DNA of 64,000 nucleotides from Candidatus Zixiibacteriota bacterium (GTDB lineage: Bacteria; Zixibacteria; MSB-5A5; GN15; FEB-12). Below are positions 46,705 to 55,186 of this stretch, in pieces (positions within the stretch are counted from its first letter, which is position 1; each line of letters begins with the position of its first letter). The position numbers and the translations under genes were made by a program. The notes under the pieces are model-generated. The model was not told the origin of the DNA, did no database searches, and worked only from the letters and a program-made list of their open reading frames with translations. Location: the NCBI GenBank assembly GCA_035380245.1, contig DAOSXA010000001.1, positions 748,616 through 812,615 of the forward strand, written 5' to 3'.

Positions 46705-47289
46705 CTATCGATTTTGCCGTCCCTCCGTCAACTCAAGAATGATCTTCTCTATTATTACAAGAAATGTCCGGTATTTCTTTTCGATGTCGATCTCAGCGGG
46801 TACATAATAATACCGGGGATGGGCCTTCCACACCCGAGTAGTGGCCAGCTCGAACGCCAGTGCTTCAGCTTCCGTCTCAGTCCGGATTTCATCGGTTCGA
46901 TAGTAAGGTTGCCCCAAAACCGCGGAGCTGCCTAACTGTATTACCGCAAAATATCTTTCATACTCGGTTTCAATACTCGTTCCCATTTGAGCGGCCGTCT
47001 CAGGATGAAACGAAAAGGCATCGACCGTACCGCGATCAGAAACGAAGATATTCCCCTCAGCCGCTTTCTCTGCTTCGACTTGAAGACGATACACCTCGTT
47101 ATGGAATTCTCCCCAGTTCTGTCTGTATGAGGGATTATCCTCAAGCAGGCGGCGTGCGATTTCACCGATGAAAACAAAATCCTCACAACAAGGCTCAAGC
47201 ATCAGTCTCTTAAGGAACAAGCTCTTACCCGAAGCCGGTGCGCCGGTGATGACGATACCACGAGGGCTAATGCCGTTGTTCGAAGTCAC
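46705..47289 (-). CDS. Small P-loop AAA-type ATPase/kinase-like protein
   Basis: 194 residues. The Walker A motif GAPASGKSLFLKRL lies at residues 16-29. NIFVSDRGTVDAFSF (about 78-92) resembles the Walker B/DRG segment of NadR- and thymidylate-kinase-like AAA_28 proteins. No membrane segments. The substrate is unknown. It is 95 bp upstream of the M1-like gene on the same strand, so co-transcription is possible. It is divergent from rex. Confidence 0.75.
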   Translation of the reverse strand: MTSNNGISPRGIVITGAPASGKSLFLKRLMLEPCCEDFVFIGEIARRLLEDNPSYRQNWGEFHNEVYRLQVEAEKAAEGNIFVSDRGTVDAFSFHPETAAQMGTSIETEYERYFAVIQLGSSAVLGQPYYRTDEIRTETEAEALAFELATTRVWKAHPRYYYVPAEIDIEKKYRTFLVIIEKIILELTEGRQNR

Positions 47290-47527
47290 ATTTCAATTAA
47301 GTTTGATTTTTCACAAGAGTCAACTTCGAGCCGATGCGCTTGTTACATTTGGCACTAAATAGACTGCCAAGCCGACAGTTGAGGGGAACCCGGATATTTC
47401 ACAACGGATCATCAGGGTTTTTCAGAAACCGGCAAAAAAGACACGAGTAGTGCTTATTGGCAATTGACAATAGATTGTAGTTCAACAAGTTAAATGTTTA
47501 CCCAAAACGCTCGCGACATATTTTTCC

Positions 47528-47556
47528 TTGACATGATTTTAGCCGCTGGGTATAAT
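47528..47556 (+). promoter_or_regulatory. Consensus sigma-70 promoter of rex
   Basis: Perfect TTGACA (47528-47533), 17-bp spacer, perfect TATAAT (47551-47556). Predicted start near 47563, inside the Rex operator. Confidence 0.9.
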
Positions 47557-47560
47557 CGAC

Positions 47561-47578
47561 TTGTGAAGCATTTCACAT
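47561..47578 (+). promoter_or_regulatory. Rex operator (ROP) over the rex transcription start
   Basis: TTGTGA-N6-TCACAT, one base off the Rex consensus TTGTGA-N6-TCACAA. It covers the predicted +1 of the rex promoter, so bound Rex would block initiation: NADH-relieved autorepression. Confidence 0.85.
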
Positions 47579-47613
47579 ATTTGACTATGACTATTATTTT
47601 CTGAGGTGAATAG

Positions 47614-48282
47614 ATGGACGGCCGTCCGGCCCCAATACCCAAGAAGCGCATTTCCGAATCAACGATCCATCGGTTGTCGCTTTATTATCGGGCTTTGTCG
47701 CTGCTGGAGAAGGAAGATTTCGAGACCGTCTCCTCCAAAGAGCTGGCCAAGCGTGAAAAACTCACTCCCGCTCAAGTGCGCAAGGATCTGTCGTTTTTCG
47801 GGTCATTCGGCACCCGCGGCCTCGGATATCCGGTCAAAGAACTGAAAGCGAAAATCGCCGAGATTCTCGGCATCGATCGCATCTGGCGCGTCGCTCTGAT
47901 CGGTATCGGCAATATCGGCTCAGCGCTGGTAAGTTACAAAGAATTCATCCGGCAGGGTTTTCATATCGTGAAATTGTTCGACAACGATCAGCGCAAGATC
48001 GGGTCGAATCACAAGGGGATCATCGTTTCGGATATCAAGGATCTCGTAACTGAGTTGCAGGAAGATCAAATCGAGATGGTGATAATCGCTGTTCCCGCTA
48101 CCGTGGCTCAGTACATTGTCGATGACGTCGTGGCGGGAGGAGTTAAGGCTATTCTCAATTTCGCCCCTATTAACCTGAAAGTCCCACCGGATATCCATGT
48201 TCGTAACGAGAATATGGCAATGGAATTGGAATACCTGTCGTTCGGCATGGTCAACGATCATCCGCCGCGGCGGCAGCGCTAA
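47614..48282 (+). CDS. rex: Redox-sensing transcriptional repressor Rex
   Basis: 222 residues. N-terminal winged helix (about 10-75) with LSLYYRAL, LTPAQVRKDLSFFGSFG and GLGYPV, the standard Rex signature. Then a Rossmann NAD(H) domain with VALIGIGNIGSALVSY and a C-terminal swap helix (NENMAMELEYLSF). Rex senses the NADH/NAD+ ratio and represses fermentative and respiratory genes. The ATG at 47614 has GAGGTG five bases upstream. The gene's own promoter carries a Rex operator. No other Rex target was found in this window. Confidence 0.95.
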   Translation: MDGRPAPIPKKRISESTIHRLSLYYRALSLLEKEDFETVSSKELAKREKLTPAQVRKDLSFFGSFGTRGLGYPVKELKAKIAEILGIDRIWRVALIGIGNIGSALVSYKEFIRQGFHIVKLFDNDQRKIGSNHKGIIVSDIKDLVTELQEDQIEMVIIAVPATVAQYIVDDVVAGGVKAILNFAPINLKVPPDIHVRNENMAMELEYLSFGMVNDHPPRRQR

Positions 48283-48286
48283 ATAA

Positions 48287-48322
48287 CCTTCTGTCACGGA
48301 TGACAGGAGGCTTCCTCTTTTT
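48287..48322 (+). terminator. Terminator after rex
   Basis: Ten-pair stem with one G-U (48287-48296 with 48301-48310; core CTGTCA/TGACAG, CGGA loop) followed by a T-rich tract ending in six T. Confidence 0.7.
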
Positions 48323-48345
48323 TCACGCTCTCCCTGGAGAGCCGG

Positions 48346-48376
48346 CGGCCCGTCGACCGGCGGGTCGTCTTTTTTA
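48346..48376 (+). terminator. Second terminator-like hairpin after rex
   Basis: Stem CGGCCCG/CGGGTCG (48346-48352 with 48361-48367, one G-U) followed by TCTTTTTTA. It may back up the terminator just before it. Confidence 0.5.
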
Positions 48377-48443
48377 TTGGAAAAAACCTGAAAAAGCGCA
48401 AATTACACGCGAACGAATCAGACTTTATAAAGGTAAGAAGAAC

Positions 48444-49397
48444 ATGAGATCGATTTTACTGACTGGATTGTTGCTGCTTATTGCCGCTTCCGGTTTCACG
48501 CAGAATACGGATTCCCTTAAATTCTATCTTAACCAGGGTCGTGATCAGTTTAAAAAACGCCATTACGAACAAGCGTATGAATCTCTGCAGAAAGTTCTCG
48601 GATACGACCCGACTTCCTACGAGGCGATCAAAATGCTGGCGGTCTCGGCGATCAATATCGGGAAAGCCGAAGATGGCCGTAAACTGTTCGAGAAGGCCTA
48701 CCAGATCAATCCCAAGGATAAAGATATCTGCAATAACCTCGGCGCCCTTTACTCGAACCTGGGGCAATCGACCCGCGCCCTCGAGTTTTATCAGCAAGCC
48801 TATCAGATCGATACCGCCAACGCCCTGCTCATGACCAATATGGGACAGGAGTATCTTAAACTGGGCCAGGTCGGTAAAGCGATCCCTCTGCTCCAGAGAG
48901 CATTTCCGCTTGAGCCGGAGAAACCCATCATTGCTTATCTGCTGGGGAACTGCTTCGCGGCGGCGGAAATAAACGACAGCGCTTTGTACTATTACAACAA
49001 GGCTCTTGAAAAGAAGAAGACGGACGCCGAACTATATTATCGCCTTGGAACCGTGCAGCGCAAACTCGGTAAGACCGATGATGCCGTCGAGAGTTTCCAA
49101 CGCTCTCTCGACATCGATCCCAACCAGCGTGACTGTAAACAAGCCCTCGCCATGATCCTTTTCAACCGCGGTGAGTTCAGCGATGCCGCCGGTTGGTTTG
49201 AATCGATTGCCATAGATTATCCTGATTACTACCCTTCATTTATAGGCCTCGGCGTTTGCCGCGGTATGCTCAACGATCTCGCGGCATCGGATTCCATTCT
49301 TACACGACTTTTCAGCGTCGATTCCACCATGGGATTTCAGATGCTTCAGATGCTCCAGGATACACGCACCCGACAGGGAGGATCTTCCTCGCACTAG
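48444..49397 (+). CDS. Secreted TPR-repeat protein
   Basis: 317 residues from the ATG at 48444, which begins the signal peptide MRSILLTGLLLLIAASGFTQ. The open frame extends 48 codons upstream but there overlaps terminator hairpins. About seven or eight tetratricopeptide repeats follow (e.g. AYESLQKVLGYDPTSYEAIK, ALEFYQQAYQIDTANALLM, AVESFQRSLDIDPNQRDCKQ). It is probably a periplasmic protein-protein interaction scaffold. It is followed on the same strand by three more exported proteins. Confidence 0.85.
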   Translation: MRSILLTGLLLLIAASGFTQNTDSLKFYLNQGRDQFKKRHYEQAYESLQKVLGYDPTSYEAIKMLAVSAINIGKAEDGRKLFEKAYQINPKDKDICNNLGALYSNLGQSTRALEFYQQAYQIDTANALLMTNMGQEYLKLGQVGKAIPLLQRAFPLEPEKPIIAYLLGNCFAAAEINDSALYYYNKALEKKKTDAELYYRLGTVQRKLGKTDDAVESFQRSLDIDPNQRDCKQALAMILFNRGEFSDAAGWFESIAIDYPDYYPSFIGLGVCRGMLNDLAASDSILTRLFSVDSTMGFQMLQMLQDTRTRQGGSSSH

Positions 49398-49598
49398 CCT
49401 TTCATTGCTAACGTGATATAAACCAGGTCGGTCTTGCCGACAGCCGTCTATGACCTATTGACTGTTGGCTATATCCCATACCTTACCGACCGGGCTGTCA
49501 CAGTTAACATGCTGCCGTATAAGCAGTTTGCGTCCGGCAAGAAATTTGATCCGGTATATGGCAGGCAAGATGAAACGACTGCTTCGAAAGGAGTAATT

Positions 49599-50183
49599 AT
49601 GATTCGGCGAGTCCTTTTTGTCGGGATTCTCGTAGTCCTGTTGGGTCTGTCGGTAACGGCCCTGGCCGGCTCCAAAGCGGCTGAAAAGAAACAGGATCGG
49701 CAAGAGCTAAAAAAAGACGGCAAAATTCTAGATCAAAACCAACGGACGCTTCAGGCTCTGGAGCACGCAATAGATCTCTGGCACGACGCCAATCTCAAGA
49801 ACGAGGAAAAACTCGCTCGCCAGTATATGACCCAGATCCAGGTGATTATCGAAGCCGACCTGGCATATTCTCAGAAGCAATTGGAACAGGCACAGCAAGA
49901 GAAGACCGCCTCCAACCAGGAACAGAGCGATCCCCAGGAGTCACGTTACACGCGCGTTGACGACCATCGTGACGCGGTCGATGACCGTGCCGATCTCCAT
50001 CGAATCAGAGACCTGTATCAGGCAAAGAAGCGGCTCTTTTCGAGCATCAATCGCGGAACCTCGTTTTCGAATCGATTCCGTCTGCTGGGCGATTACGTCA
50101 GTGTCGTTAAGCGGCAGGTCAATGAGAACAAAATCGAGCTGGCCGAGGATATCAGCGAACTGCATGAGGACCAGCATAAGTAA
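49599..50183 (+). CDS. Exported coiled-coil protein of unknown function
   Basis: 194 residues from the ATG at 49599, chosen because AAAGGAG lies five bases upstream and the signal peptide MIRRVLFVGILVVLLGLSVTALAG starts there. The mature part is highly charged and predicted helical (KAAEKKQDRQELKKDGK; AQQEKTASNQEQSDPQESRY), with a conserved-looking RVDDHRDAVDDRADLHRIRD segment. No family recognised. Confidence 0.7.
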   Translation: MIRRVLFVGILVVLLGLSVTALAGSKAAEKKQDRQELKKDGKILDQNQRTLQALEHAIDLWHDANLKNEEKLARQYMTQIQVIIEADLAYSQKQLEQAQQEKTASNQEQSDPQESRYTRVDDHRDAVDDRADLHRIRDLYQAKKRLFSSINRGTSFSNRFRLLGDYVSVVKRQVNENKIELAEDISELHEDQHK

Positions 50184-50233
50184 AAACTTGTCCCCCCTAC
50201 AGGGATATTTGATCCTGTTTGAAGCGTAAGAAG

Positions 50234-50270
50234 AACATCCCGACCGGATTATCCGGCCGGGATGTTTAAT
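50234..50270 (+). terminator. Likely terminator after the coiled-coil gene
   Basis: Long stem AACATCCCG...CGGGATGTT (50234-50266) with inner ACCGG/CCGG pairing, then TTTAATTT. The stem is strong and the T tract is weak. Confidence 0.6.
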
Positions 50271-50335
50271 TTCGGGACGCCAGCGGCGCCTCTTTTTTGT
50301 TGAATGCCGGTCCCGGTCGACATTTCTTCCCGGCG

Positions 50336-51349
50336 ATGAATGTTTGGATAAAAATGGCCTGTTGGGCAACGGTGATTCTGCTTGCGACCGGTCTTGGTGC
50401 CGCTCCGCAGGACTGGGGATTTCTCTATGTCGCCTCACAACCGCCCGGCGCCAAGCTGGTCATAGATGGCGCAGCCGAAACCGCGTACATGACCCCGGCG
50501 CTCTGCACTCTCTCTGCCGGGTCACATCGACTCATGCTTTCGATGGATCATTACCGTCCTGAAACGGTGACCGTCGCCATAACTGCCGGTGAGGTTACCC
50601 GTCAGCAGGTTGATTTCGTCAGCCTCAACCAACTTTCCGTCGAACCACCCGGCAAACTGACCGTTTTTCAGCAGTATGGCTCCCTGACCCTGATATCCGA
50701 TTTCCCCGATGCAAAAATCTACCTCGACCGCGACTCGGTCGAGCCCCGTACCCCGGTAACACTGGACAATGTCGCCGCCGGACTGCATCAGGTCGTGTTA
50801 CAGCTTGGGAGCATGATGTATGATACCGTGGTATCGGTCGAACCGGGTCAGGTGACGATAGTGCAGGCCTCATTCGCCGATCTGGCATCCGGGAATCCCC
50901 GGGAGGCGATCAAAGCAGTCCCCCTCGACTATGAAATTGAAATTCCCTCTTGTTTCTACCGCCGCGACTACGACAAACATCCCGAGGGAACCAATATCGC
51001 GATCAAGGGCTGCGATGTCACCGTGCGTCTGGCAACCGGTCAGGACACGCTCGATTTTTCCCATAACAATCTTTCCGAGCAGGATATCAAATTCGATCAC
51101 CGCGGTTTCCCGACTGAGAAACAGGTTAAAGACACCCTGCTGACAGGTCGGATCGATATTCCGTCCGACGACAGCCTGGTGGTGGGGATCCGCGTCTTTG
51201 CAAATCCAAAACCCGGTTATGTCGATCGCGATAAGATAGATCCCGTTATCAAAAGCTACATGATACCGGCTGATTTCAACTACGGCGAGCCAATCACTCT
51301 GCGTCTGAAGATTCAACCCGACGGAACCGTTAGTTTCCGGTACTTTTAG
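50336..51349 (+). CDS. Exported protein with two PEGA-type domains
   Basis: 337 residues from the ATG at 50336 (MNVWIKMACWATVILLATGLG signal peptide). Two PEGA-like beta modules: VASQPPGAKLVIDGAAETAY to about residue 85, and LISDFPDAKIYLDRDSVEPR to about 185. PEGA domains often sit in surface or wall-associated proteins. The C-terminal 130 residues (FYRRDYDKHPEGTNIAIKGC...) are not recognised. The start codon follows a G/C-rich stretch without a clear ribosome site. Confidence 0.72.
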   Translation: MNVWIKMACWATVILLATGLGAAPQDWGFLYVASQPPGAKLVIDGAAETAYMTPALCTLSAGSHRLMLSMDHYRPETVTVAITAGEVTRQQVDFVSLNQLSVEPPGKLTVFQQYGSLTLISDFPDAKIYLDRDSVEPRTPVTLDNVAAGLHQVVLQLGSMMYDTVVSVEPGQVTIVQASFADLASGNPREAIKAVPLDYEIEIPSCFYRRDYDKHPEGTNIAIKGCDVTVRLATGQDTLDFSHNNLSEQDIKFDHRGFPTEKQVKDTLLTGRIDIPSDDSLVVGIRVFANPKPGYVDRDKIDPVIKSYMIPADFNYGEPITLRLKIQPDGTVSFRYF

Positions 51350-51430
51350 TCCTTGTAAGAGAACGAATCACCCCTGTCCTTTCATGGGCGTGATATTAAC
51401 ATTTCATCCGAACAGGATGTCGGAATTGAT

Positions 51431-52273
51431 ATGGGCTTACGCTGTTTCACAGTTATCGTGTTTTACTTGTTCATGGCTGCCTCCGTCGTAGCATGCAAAT
51501 ACCAATGGCTCGATAATTACGACAGCACACAGACCATTGCCTCAGAGATCAAACCACCGGAAGGATTCGTTCGCTCCGAGGTCGAGCCGAATAGCTTTGC
51601 CGCCTGGCTACGCGGGCTGCCGTTACGAAAGAAGGGAACCCTTGTCCGGATGTACAATGGCCTGCCCAAGTATAATCCCCGGGTAGCACACCGTGTGATC
51701 GACATGAATATCGGCGATAAGGACCTGTTGCAATGCGCCGATGCCGCGATCCGCCTGCGGGCCGAGTATCTTTATCAACAAGGTGAGTTCGACCGCATCC
51801 ATTTTAATTTCACTTCCGGCGATACGGCATCCTTTCGCCGTTGGATCAACGGTTACCGACCGAAGATAAACGGCAACGAAGTGACCTGGTCAAAAACCGC
51901 CGCTATCGATTCCTCATACGATTCATTTCAGAAATACCTGACCACGGTATACAGCTATGCCGGATCATACTCATTGAGCCGGGAACTGAAGCGCGTGTCC
52001 GACCAAAACCAAATCCAGCCCGGAGATATGTTTATCGAGGGAGGATTCCCGGGGCACGTGGTGATCGTAGTAGATGTAGCGCAACCTATCGACACCGCCG
52101 ATCACGGTCGACTATTCCTGCTCGTGCAGGGATTCACTCCCGCACAAGACCTGCACGTCCTCAGGAACGGTGAGGACGATAACCTGTCCCCCTGGTATTC
52201 TACTGATTATGGTTCGGTGTTAAAGACACCGGAATGGGAATTCCCCGGCACGGCCTCGTATCGCTTCCGTTGA
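51431..52273 (+). CDS. DUF4846-family lipoprotein
   Basis: 280 residues. The N-terminal hydrophobic segment ends in VVAC, a likely lipobox. The remainder matches what I know of DUF4846: SFAAWLRGLPLRKKGT, VRMYNGLPK, VIDMNIGDKDLLQCADAAIR, LRAEYLY, and PGDMFIEGGFPGHVVIVVDV near the C-terminus. The last motif (GxPGHxxxVxD) suggests a transglutaminase/NlpC-like or sugar-binding fold, but the function is not established. It ends a run of four exported proteins on the plus strand. Confidence 0.78.
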   Translation: MGLRCFTVIVFYLFMAASVVACKYQWLDNYDSTQTIASEIKPPEGFVRSEVEPNSFAAWLRGLPLRKKGTLVRMYNGLPKYNPRVAHRVIDMNIGDKDLLQCADAAIRLRAEYLYQQGEFDRIHFNFTSGDTASFRRWINGYRPKINGNEVTWSKTAAIDSSYDSFQKYLTTVYSYAGSYSLSRELKRVSDQNQIQPGDMFIEGGFPGHVVIVVDVAQPIDTADHGRLFLLVQGFTPAQDLHVLRNGEDDNLSPWYSTDYGSVLKTPEWEFPGTASYRFR

Positions 52274-52392
52274 GGAGTATTGAAAATACCACTTCCTCCA
52301 ACAGAGACAGGCCCGGCAACAAGCGAATAATCCAATCAGGCTGTACGTGAGATCACGGGGTGGTTAAGTGATCAGGTCGTTAAGAATAATCC

Positions 52393-52449
52393 CTAAAGCG
52401 CTAAAAAGACCAGCGCGATGAGGATCTTCTTGAGAAAGTTCCGGGACAT
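52393..52449 (-). CDS. 18-residue hydrophobic membrane peptide
   Basis: MSRNFLKKILIALVFLAL: a positively charged start and one hydrophobic helix. An AGGAG site lies five bases before the ATG, overlapping the stop region of the sugar transferase nine bp upstream. This is the arrangement of a translated last gene in an operon. It has no family that I know. It could be a small membrane peptide that modulates the transferase, or a chance ORF. Confidence 0.4.
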   Translation of the reverse strand: MSRNFLKKILIALVFLAL

Positions 52450-52457
52450 ATATTCTC

Positions 52458-53861
52458 CTATGAAGCACCATCGGTTTTAAGCACCGCCGGTACCGTTCGA
52501 GCCAGAATCTTGGCATCCTGCCAGAGCGACCAATTATCGATATATTCCAGATCGAGTTTCATCCAGTCCTCGAAGTCGATCTTGTTACGGCCGTTGATCT
52601 GCCAGAGACAGGTCACACCGGGACGCACCGAGAGCTTGCGATGCTGCCAGGGCTCGTACTCGGCCACTTCCTTAGGCAGCGGCGGGCGCGGGCCGACCAG
52701 CGACATGTCGCCCTTGAGAACGTTGAAAAACTGCGGGAATTCGTCAATCGAGTATTTACGAAGAATCCGTCCGACCCGGGTAATCCGAGGATCATCCTTG
52801 ATCTTGAATACCGGGCCGGACATCTCATTGTGCTCTTTAAGTTCTTCTTTGAGGTCTTCGGCATTGCAGACCATCGTGCGGAATTTGTAAAAACTAAACG
52901 GCTTGCCGTTAAGACCGGAGCGCACCTGTTTGAACAGCACCGGCCCGCGCGAGTCGAGCTTGATAGCGATCGCGGCAGCGAGCATCAACGGCGCCGAAAG
53001 AATGACTCCCACCAAAGCGCCGATTCGATCCATCAGTCCTTTCACGAACAGCCGTGTCCGGCATTCCGGGACAGCGCGATACATGAGAATCGGGAGACCC
53101 TTGAGAAAACCGGGCCGGACCCGGGCCAGTTTGGGGCCGAACATTTCAGGCATGAAACAGATCGTCACTCCCATCTGTTCGGCAACATCGAAGGCGGGCT
53201 GGACATATTTGAGATCGTCCGGTTCCACCGCAATCAGGATCGCGTCGATCTGGCAGGTGGCAATAATCTCTCGGAGAGCATCGAGCTTGCCGAGGAACGG
53301 GACATCGCGATAACGCCAGAGTCCCTTGTTGCGCGGATCGATGAAACCGATCAGGAGCGTTTGCATTTCGGGTGAATCGAGAACCATATCGGCTGCTTTA
53401 CGAGCTCGCGGGCCGGTCCCGATCACCAGCGCCTGTTTCTCGTAACCGGTTTTCCAGGATGTTCGAGCGCGTTCGCCCATGATTGAGAGAAACAATCGAG
53501 CGCCGAGCATCAACAGCAGGTTCAACGTTATATTGACCGCCGCAAAAAGGCCGAGAGTAAAACGATCAATCGGCCAACCGACCAGATAGATCGTCGCCAT
53601 GAATCCGGCCGTTATCAGCAATTCGTTTTCGATCACCCGACGAGAGCGCATGGCGATTGAATGGGTAATCAAAACCGGACGCGGTTTACGGAGGATCTGG
53701 TTGAGAATTCGCAGAACAACCAAAGCGCCGATCATCCCCCAGAGATACAAGCCGAGCCGACCGGTCAGAGTCAGCACTACTGCCAACGACACCGCCGACA
53801 GGAGGGCCGAGCCGACCTGGCCGGTAAGCATGAGAATGATCTTCTTGACGTTGCTGTTCAT
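52458..53861 (-). CDS. Exopolysaccharide polyprenyl glycosylphosphotransferase (initiating sugar transferase)
   Basis: 467 residues. Four N-terminal membrane helices (about 10-125), a CoA-binding/Rossmann-like domain (about 135-250; KQALVIGTGPRARKAADMVL), a fifth membrane helix (about 280-300) and the C-terminal bacterial sugar transferase domain: KLDSRGPVLFKQVRSGLNGK, FSFYKFRTM, KYSIDEFPQFFNVLKGDMSL, VGPRPPLPKEV, VRPGVTCLWQINGRN. It transfers a hexose-1-phosphate to undecaprenyl phosphate to start capsule or exopolysaccharide synthesis. No other glycan genes are in the window. No clear ribosome site precedes the ATG. Confidence 0.92.
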   Translation of the reverse strand: MNSNVKKIILMLTGQVGSALLSAVSLAVVLTLTGRLGLYLWGMIGALVVLRILNQILRKPRPVLITHSIAMRSRRVIENELLITAGFMATIYLVGWPIDRFTLGLFAAVNITLNLLLMLGARLFLSIMGERARTSWKTGYEKQALVIGTGPRARKAADMVLDSPEMQTLLIGFIDPRNKGLWRYRDVPFLGKLDALREIIATCQIDAILIAVEPDDLKYVQPAFDVAEQMGVTICFMPEMFGPKLARVRPGFLKGLPILMYRAVPECRTRLFVKGLMDRIGALVGVILSAPLMLAAAIAIKLDSRGPVLFKQVRSGLNGKPFSFYKFRTMVCNAEDLKEELKEHNEMSGPVFKIKDDPRITRVGRILRKYSIDEFPQFFNVLKGDMSLVGPRPPLPKEVAEYEPWQHRKLSVRPGVTCLWQINGRNKIDFEDWMKLDLEYIDNWSLWQDAKILARTVPAVLKTDGAS

Positions 53862-54061
53862 GCTAAATCAGTCTGGACAAACCACAACGAACTCCTTGCG
53901 GGCAGCAAGGACTCTTTGCGGATATCGGTTAGCACCACCTTTTGACCTTGTCTAGAATTATCGACCTGCATCCGGTTGGCTTTACCGGGACTTGTAAAGA
54001 GCGCCCGGCAGACAACAGTCGATATGCAGAGGTGGTGCATCATGGCTTCTATCAGGGTTTA

Positions 54062-55069
54062 TTATTCGTCCTCTTCGTCAGGCGGCTCGGGCACGGGTAA
54101 GCCTTCTCCCGGCCGATTCATCCTGGCCTTTTGACAGTCGATCCCTTCGGCCAGGAGAATATTTTCCGGGAGATTCGCGACGGCCTGAAGCAGAGAATCG
54201 TTGGTCGCCTGCTCCTGAACCTCATAGCGGAGATATTTCCTTAACCGGGGATAAACCGCCAGGCTTTGCAACGGCAATTTCAACGGCGCCAGAGTTTCGA
54301 GAACGGCGGTCGGATCGGCCACCCGCATAAGCAGGAAATCCGAAGCACAAATTCGACACTGGACTCCTATCCGGGCGAATCGGGTCGACAACCGCAACGA
54401 CTCCTGGTGAAGCTGGTACAACCTCCCGGCGGTGGCTTCGTGGTTGATCATGCTGTCGACAATGAACCGCCGCTCCGCTTGAGACAAACCGCGACTCTCG
54501 AAAGATTGCTGGATTTCTCCGAGCAGATTCGGCGAGGTGATGATATATCCCGCCTCGGTGTTGCGGCGCGGATAAGCCGCCGTGAAAGAACGAAGAATCA
54601 CCACGTTGCGCGACATGTCGACCAGCGGATAGCCGGTGATACCGAAATAATCGTAGTAGTATTCGTCCAGGATCAGCAGACCGTTGGGTACCGCTGCCGT
54701 CAGTTCCTCGATATCGCTGAGAGAGAAATTCGCCCCGGTAATGCGATTCGGATTGCCCACATAAATAATATCGTGTTTGCTTTGCAGACCGGCGATAACG
54801 GTGGCGGCTTCCCCGACAAACGGTGAATGACCGGACTGTTCGATCAGTTCCATCCCGGCTCGGTCGGCGGCCTGGGCTGTCTGAGACGGAATCGGTCCGG
54901 CTGCAACCAGATGCGCCTCGGGAGAGGCGAACAGCATCAGTAACTCACAAACCATGTCGGTGAAATCAGCATAAGGCATGACCATCGACTTCCGCGCCAT
55001 CACCGAGCGGGCGACAATCGCCGTCAGGTCGCTCGAGTGCACGTGGTCAAAGGCATTGAGACTGATCAT
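54062..55069 (-). CDS. HisC-like class I/II aminotransferase homologue lacking the PLP lysine
   Basis: 335 residues from the ATG at 55069, which has a perfect AAGGAGG nine bases upstream; an ATG seven codons earlier is less well placed. The fold-type I pattern is clear: YVGNPNRITG (substrate/PLP loop), LLILDEYYYDYFG (PLP-pyridine Asp) and ILRSFTAAYPRRNTEAGY. In HisC and relatives the last motif is RSFSKAxGLAGxRxGY; here Lys is Ala164 (codon 54578-54580). The internal aldimine cannot form, so it is probably not a transaminase. The C-terminal tail is Pro/Glu/Asp-rich. A sigma-54 promoter and upstream inverted repeat precede it. Confidence 0.8.
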   Translation of the reverse strand: MISLNAFDHVHSSDLTAIVARSVMARKSMVMPYADFTDMVCELLMLFASPEAHLVAAGPIPSQTAQAADRAGMELIEQSGHSPFVGEAATVIAGLQSKHDIIYVGNPNRITGANFSLSDIEELTAAVPNGLLILDEYYYDYFGITGYPLVDMSRNVVILRSFTAAYPRRNTEAGYIITSPNLLGEIQQSFESRGLSQAERRFIVDSMINHEATAGRLYQLHQESLRLSTRFARIGVQCRICASDFLLMRVADPTAVLETLAPLKLPLQSLAVYPRLRKYLRYEVQEQATNDSLLQAVANLPENILLAEGIDCQKARMNRPGEGLPVPEPPDEEDE

Positions 55070-55120
55070 AGTAAGTGACCTCCTTGTCACATTTTTGATC
55101 CTGGTCGTCCGATTCTCAGT

Positions 55121-55139
55121 ATTGCAAGCACGATGCCAA
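55121..55139 (-). promoter_or_regulatory. Sigma-54 promoter of the aminotransferase-like gene
   Basis: Minus-strand TTGGCAT-N5-TTGCA with the invariant GG (55136-55137) and GC (55124-55125) exactly ten bases apart, the RpoN -24/-12 pattern. Predicted start near 55113, 44 bp before the ATG and clear of the ribosome site. Confidence 0.78.
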
Positions 55140-55186
55140 ACTGTGCAGGAATTGAGCAGCTTTTTTGAGTCTTGTAACTCGTTGTT

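Larger units (their letters stand above)
47290..47613 (+). other. Intergenic region upstream of rex
   Basis: 324 bp between the divergent ATPase gene and rex. The rex-proximal end holds the promoter and operator listed separately. I see no clear promoter for the ATPase gene. Confidence 0.5.
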
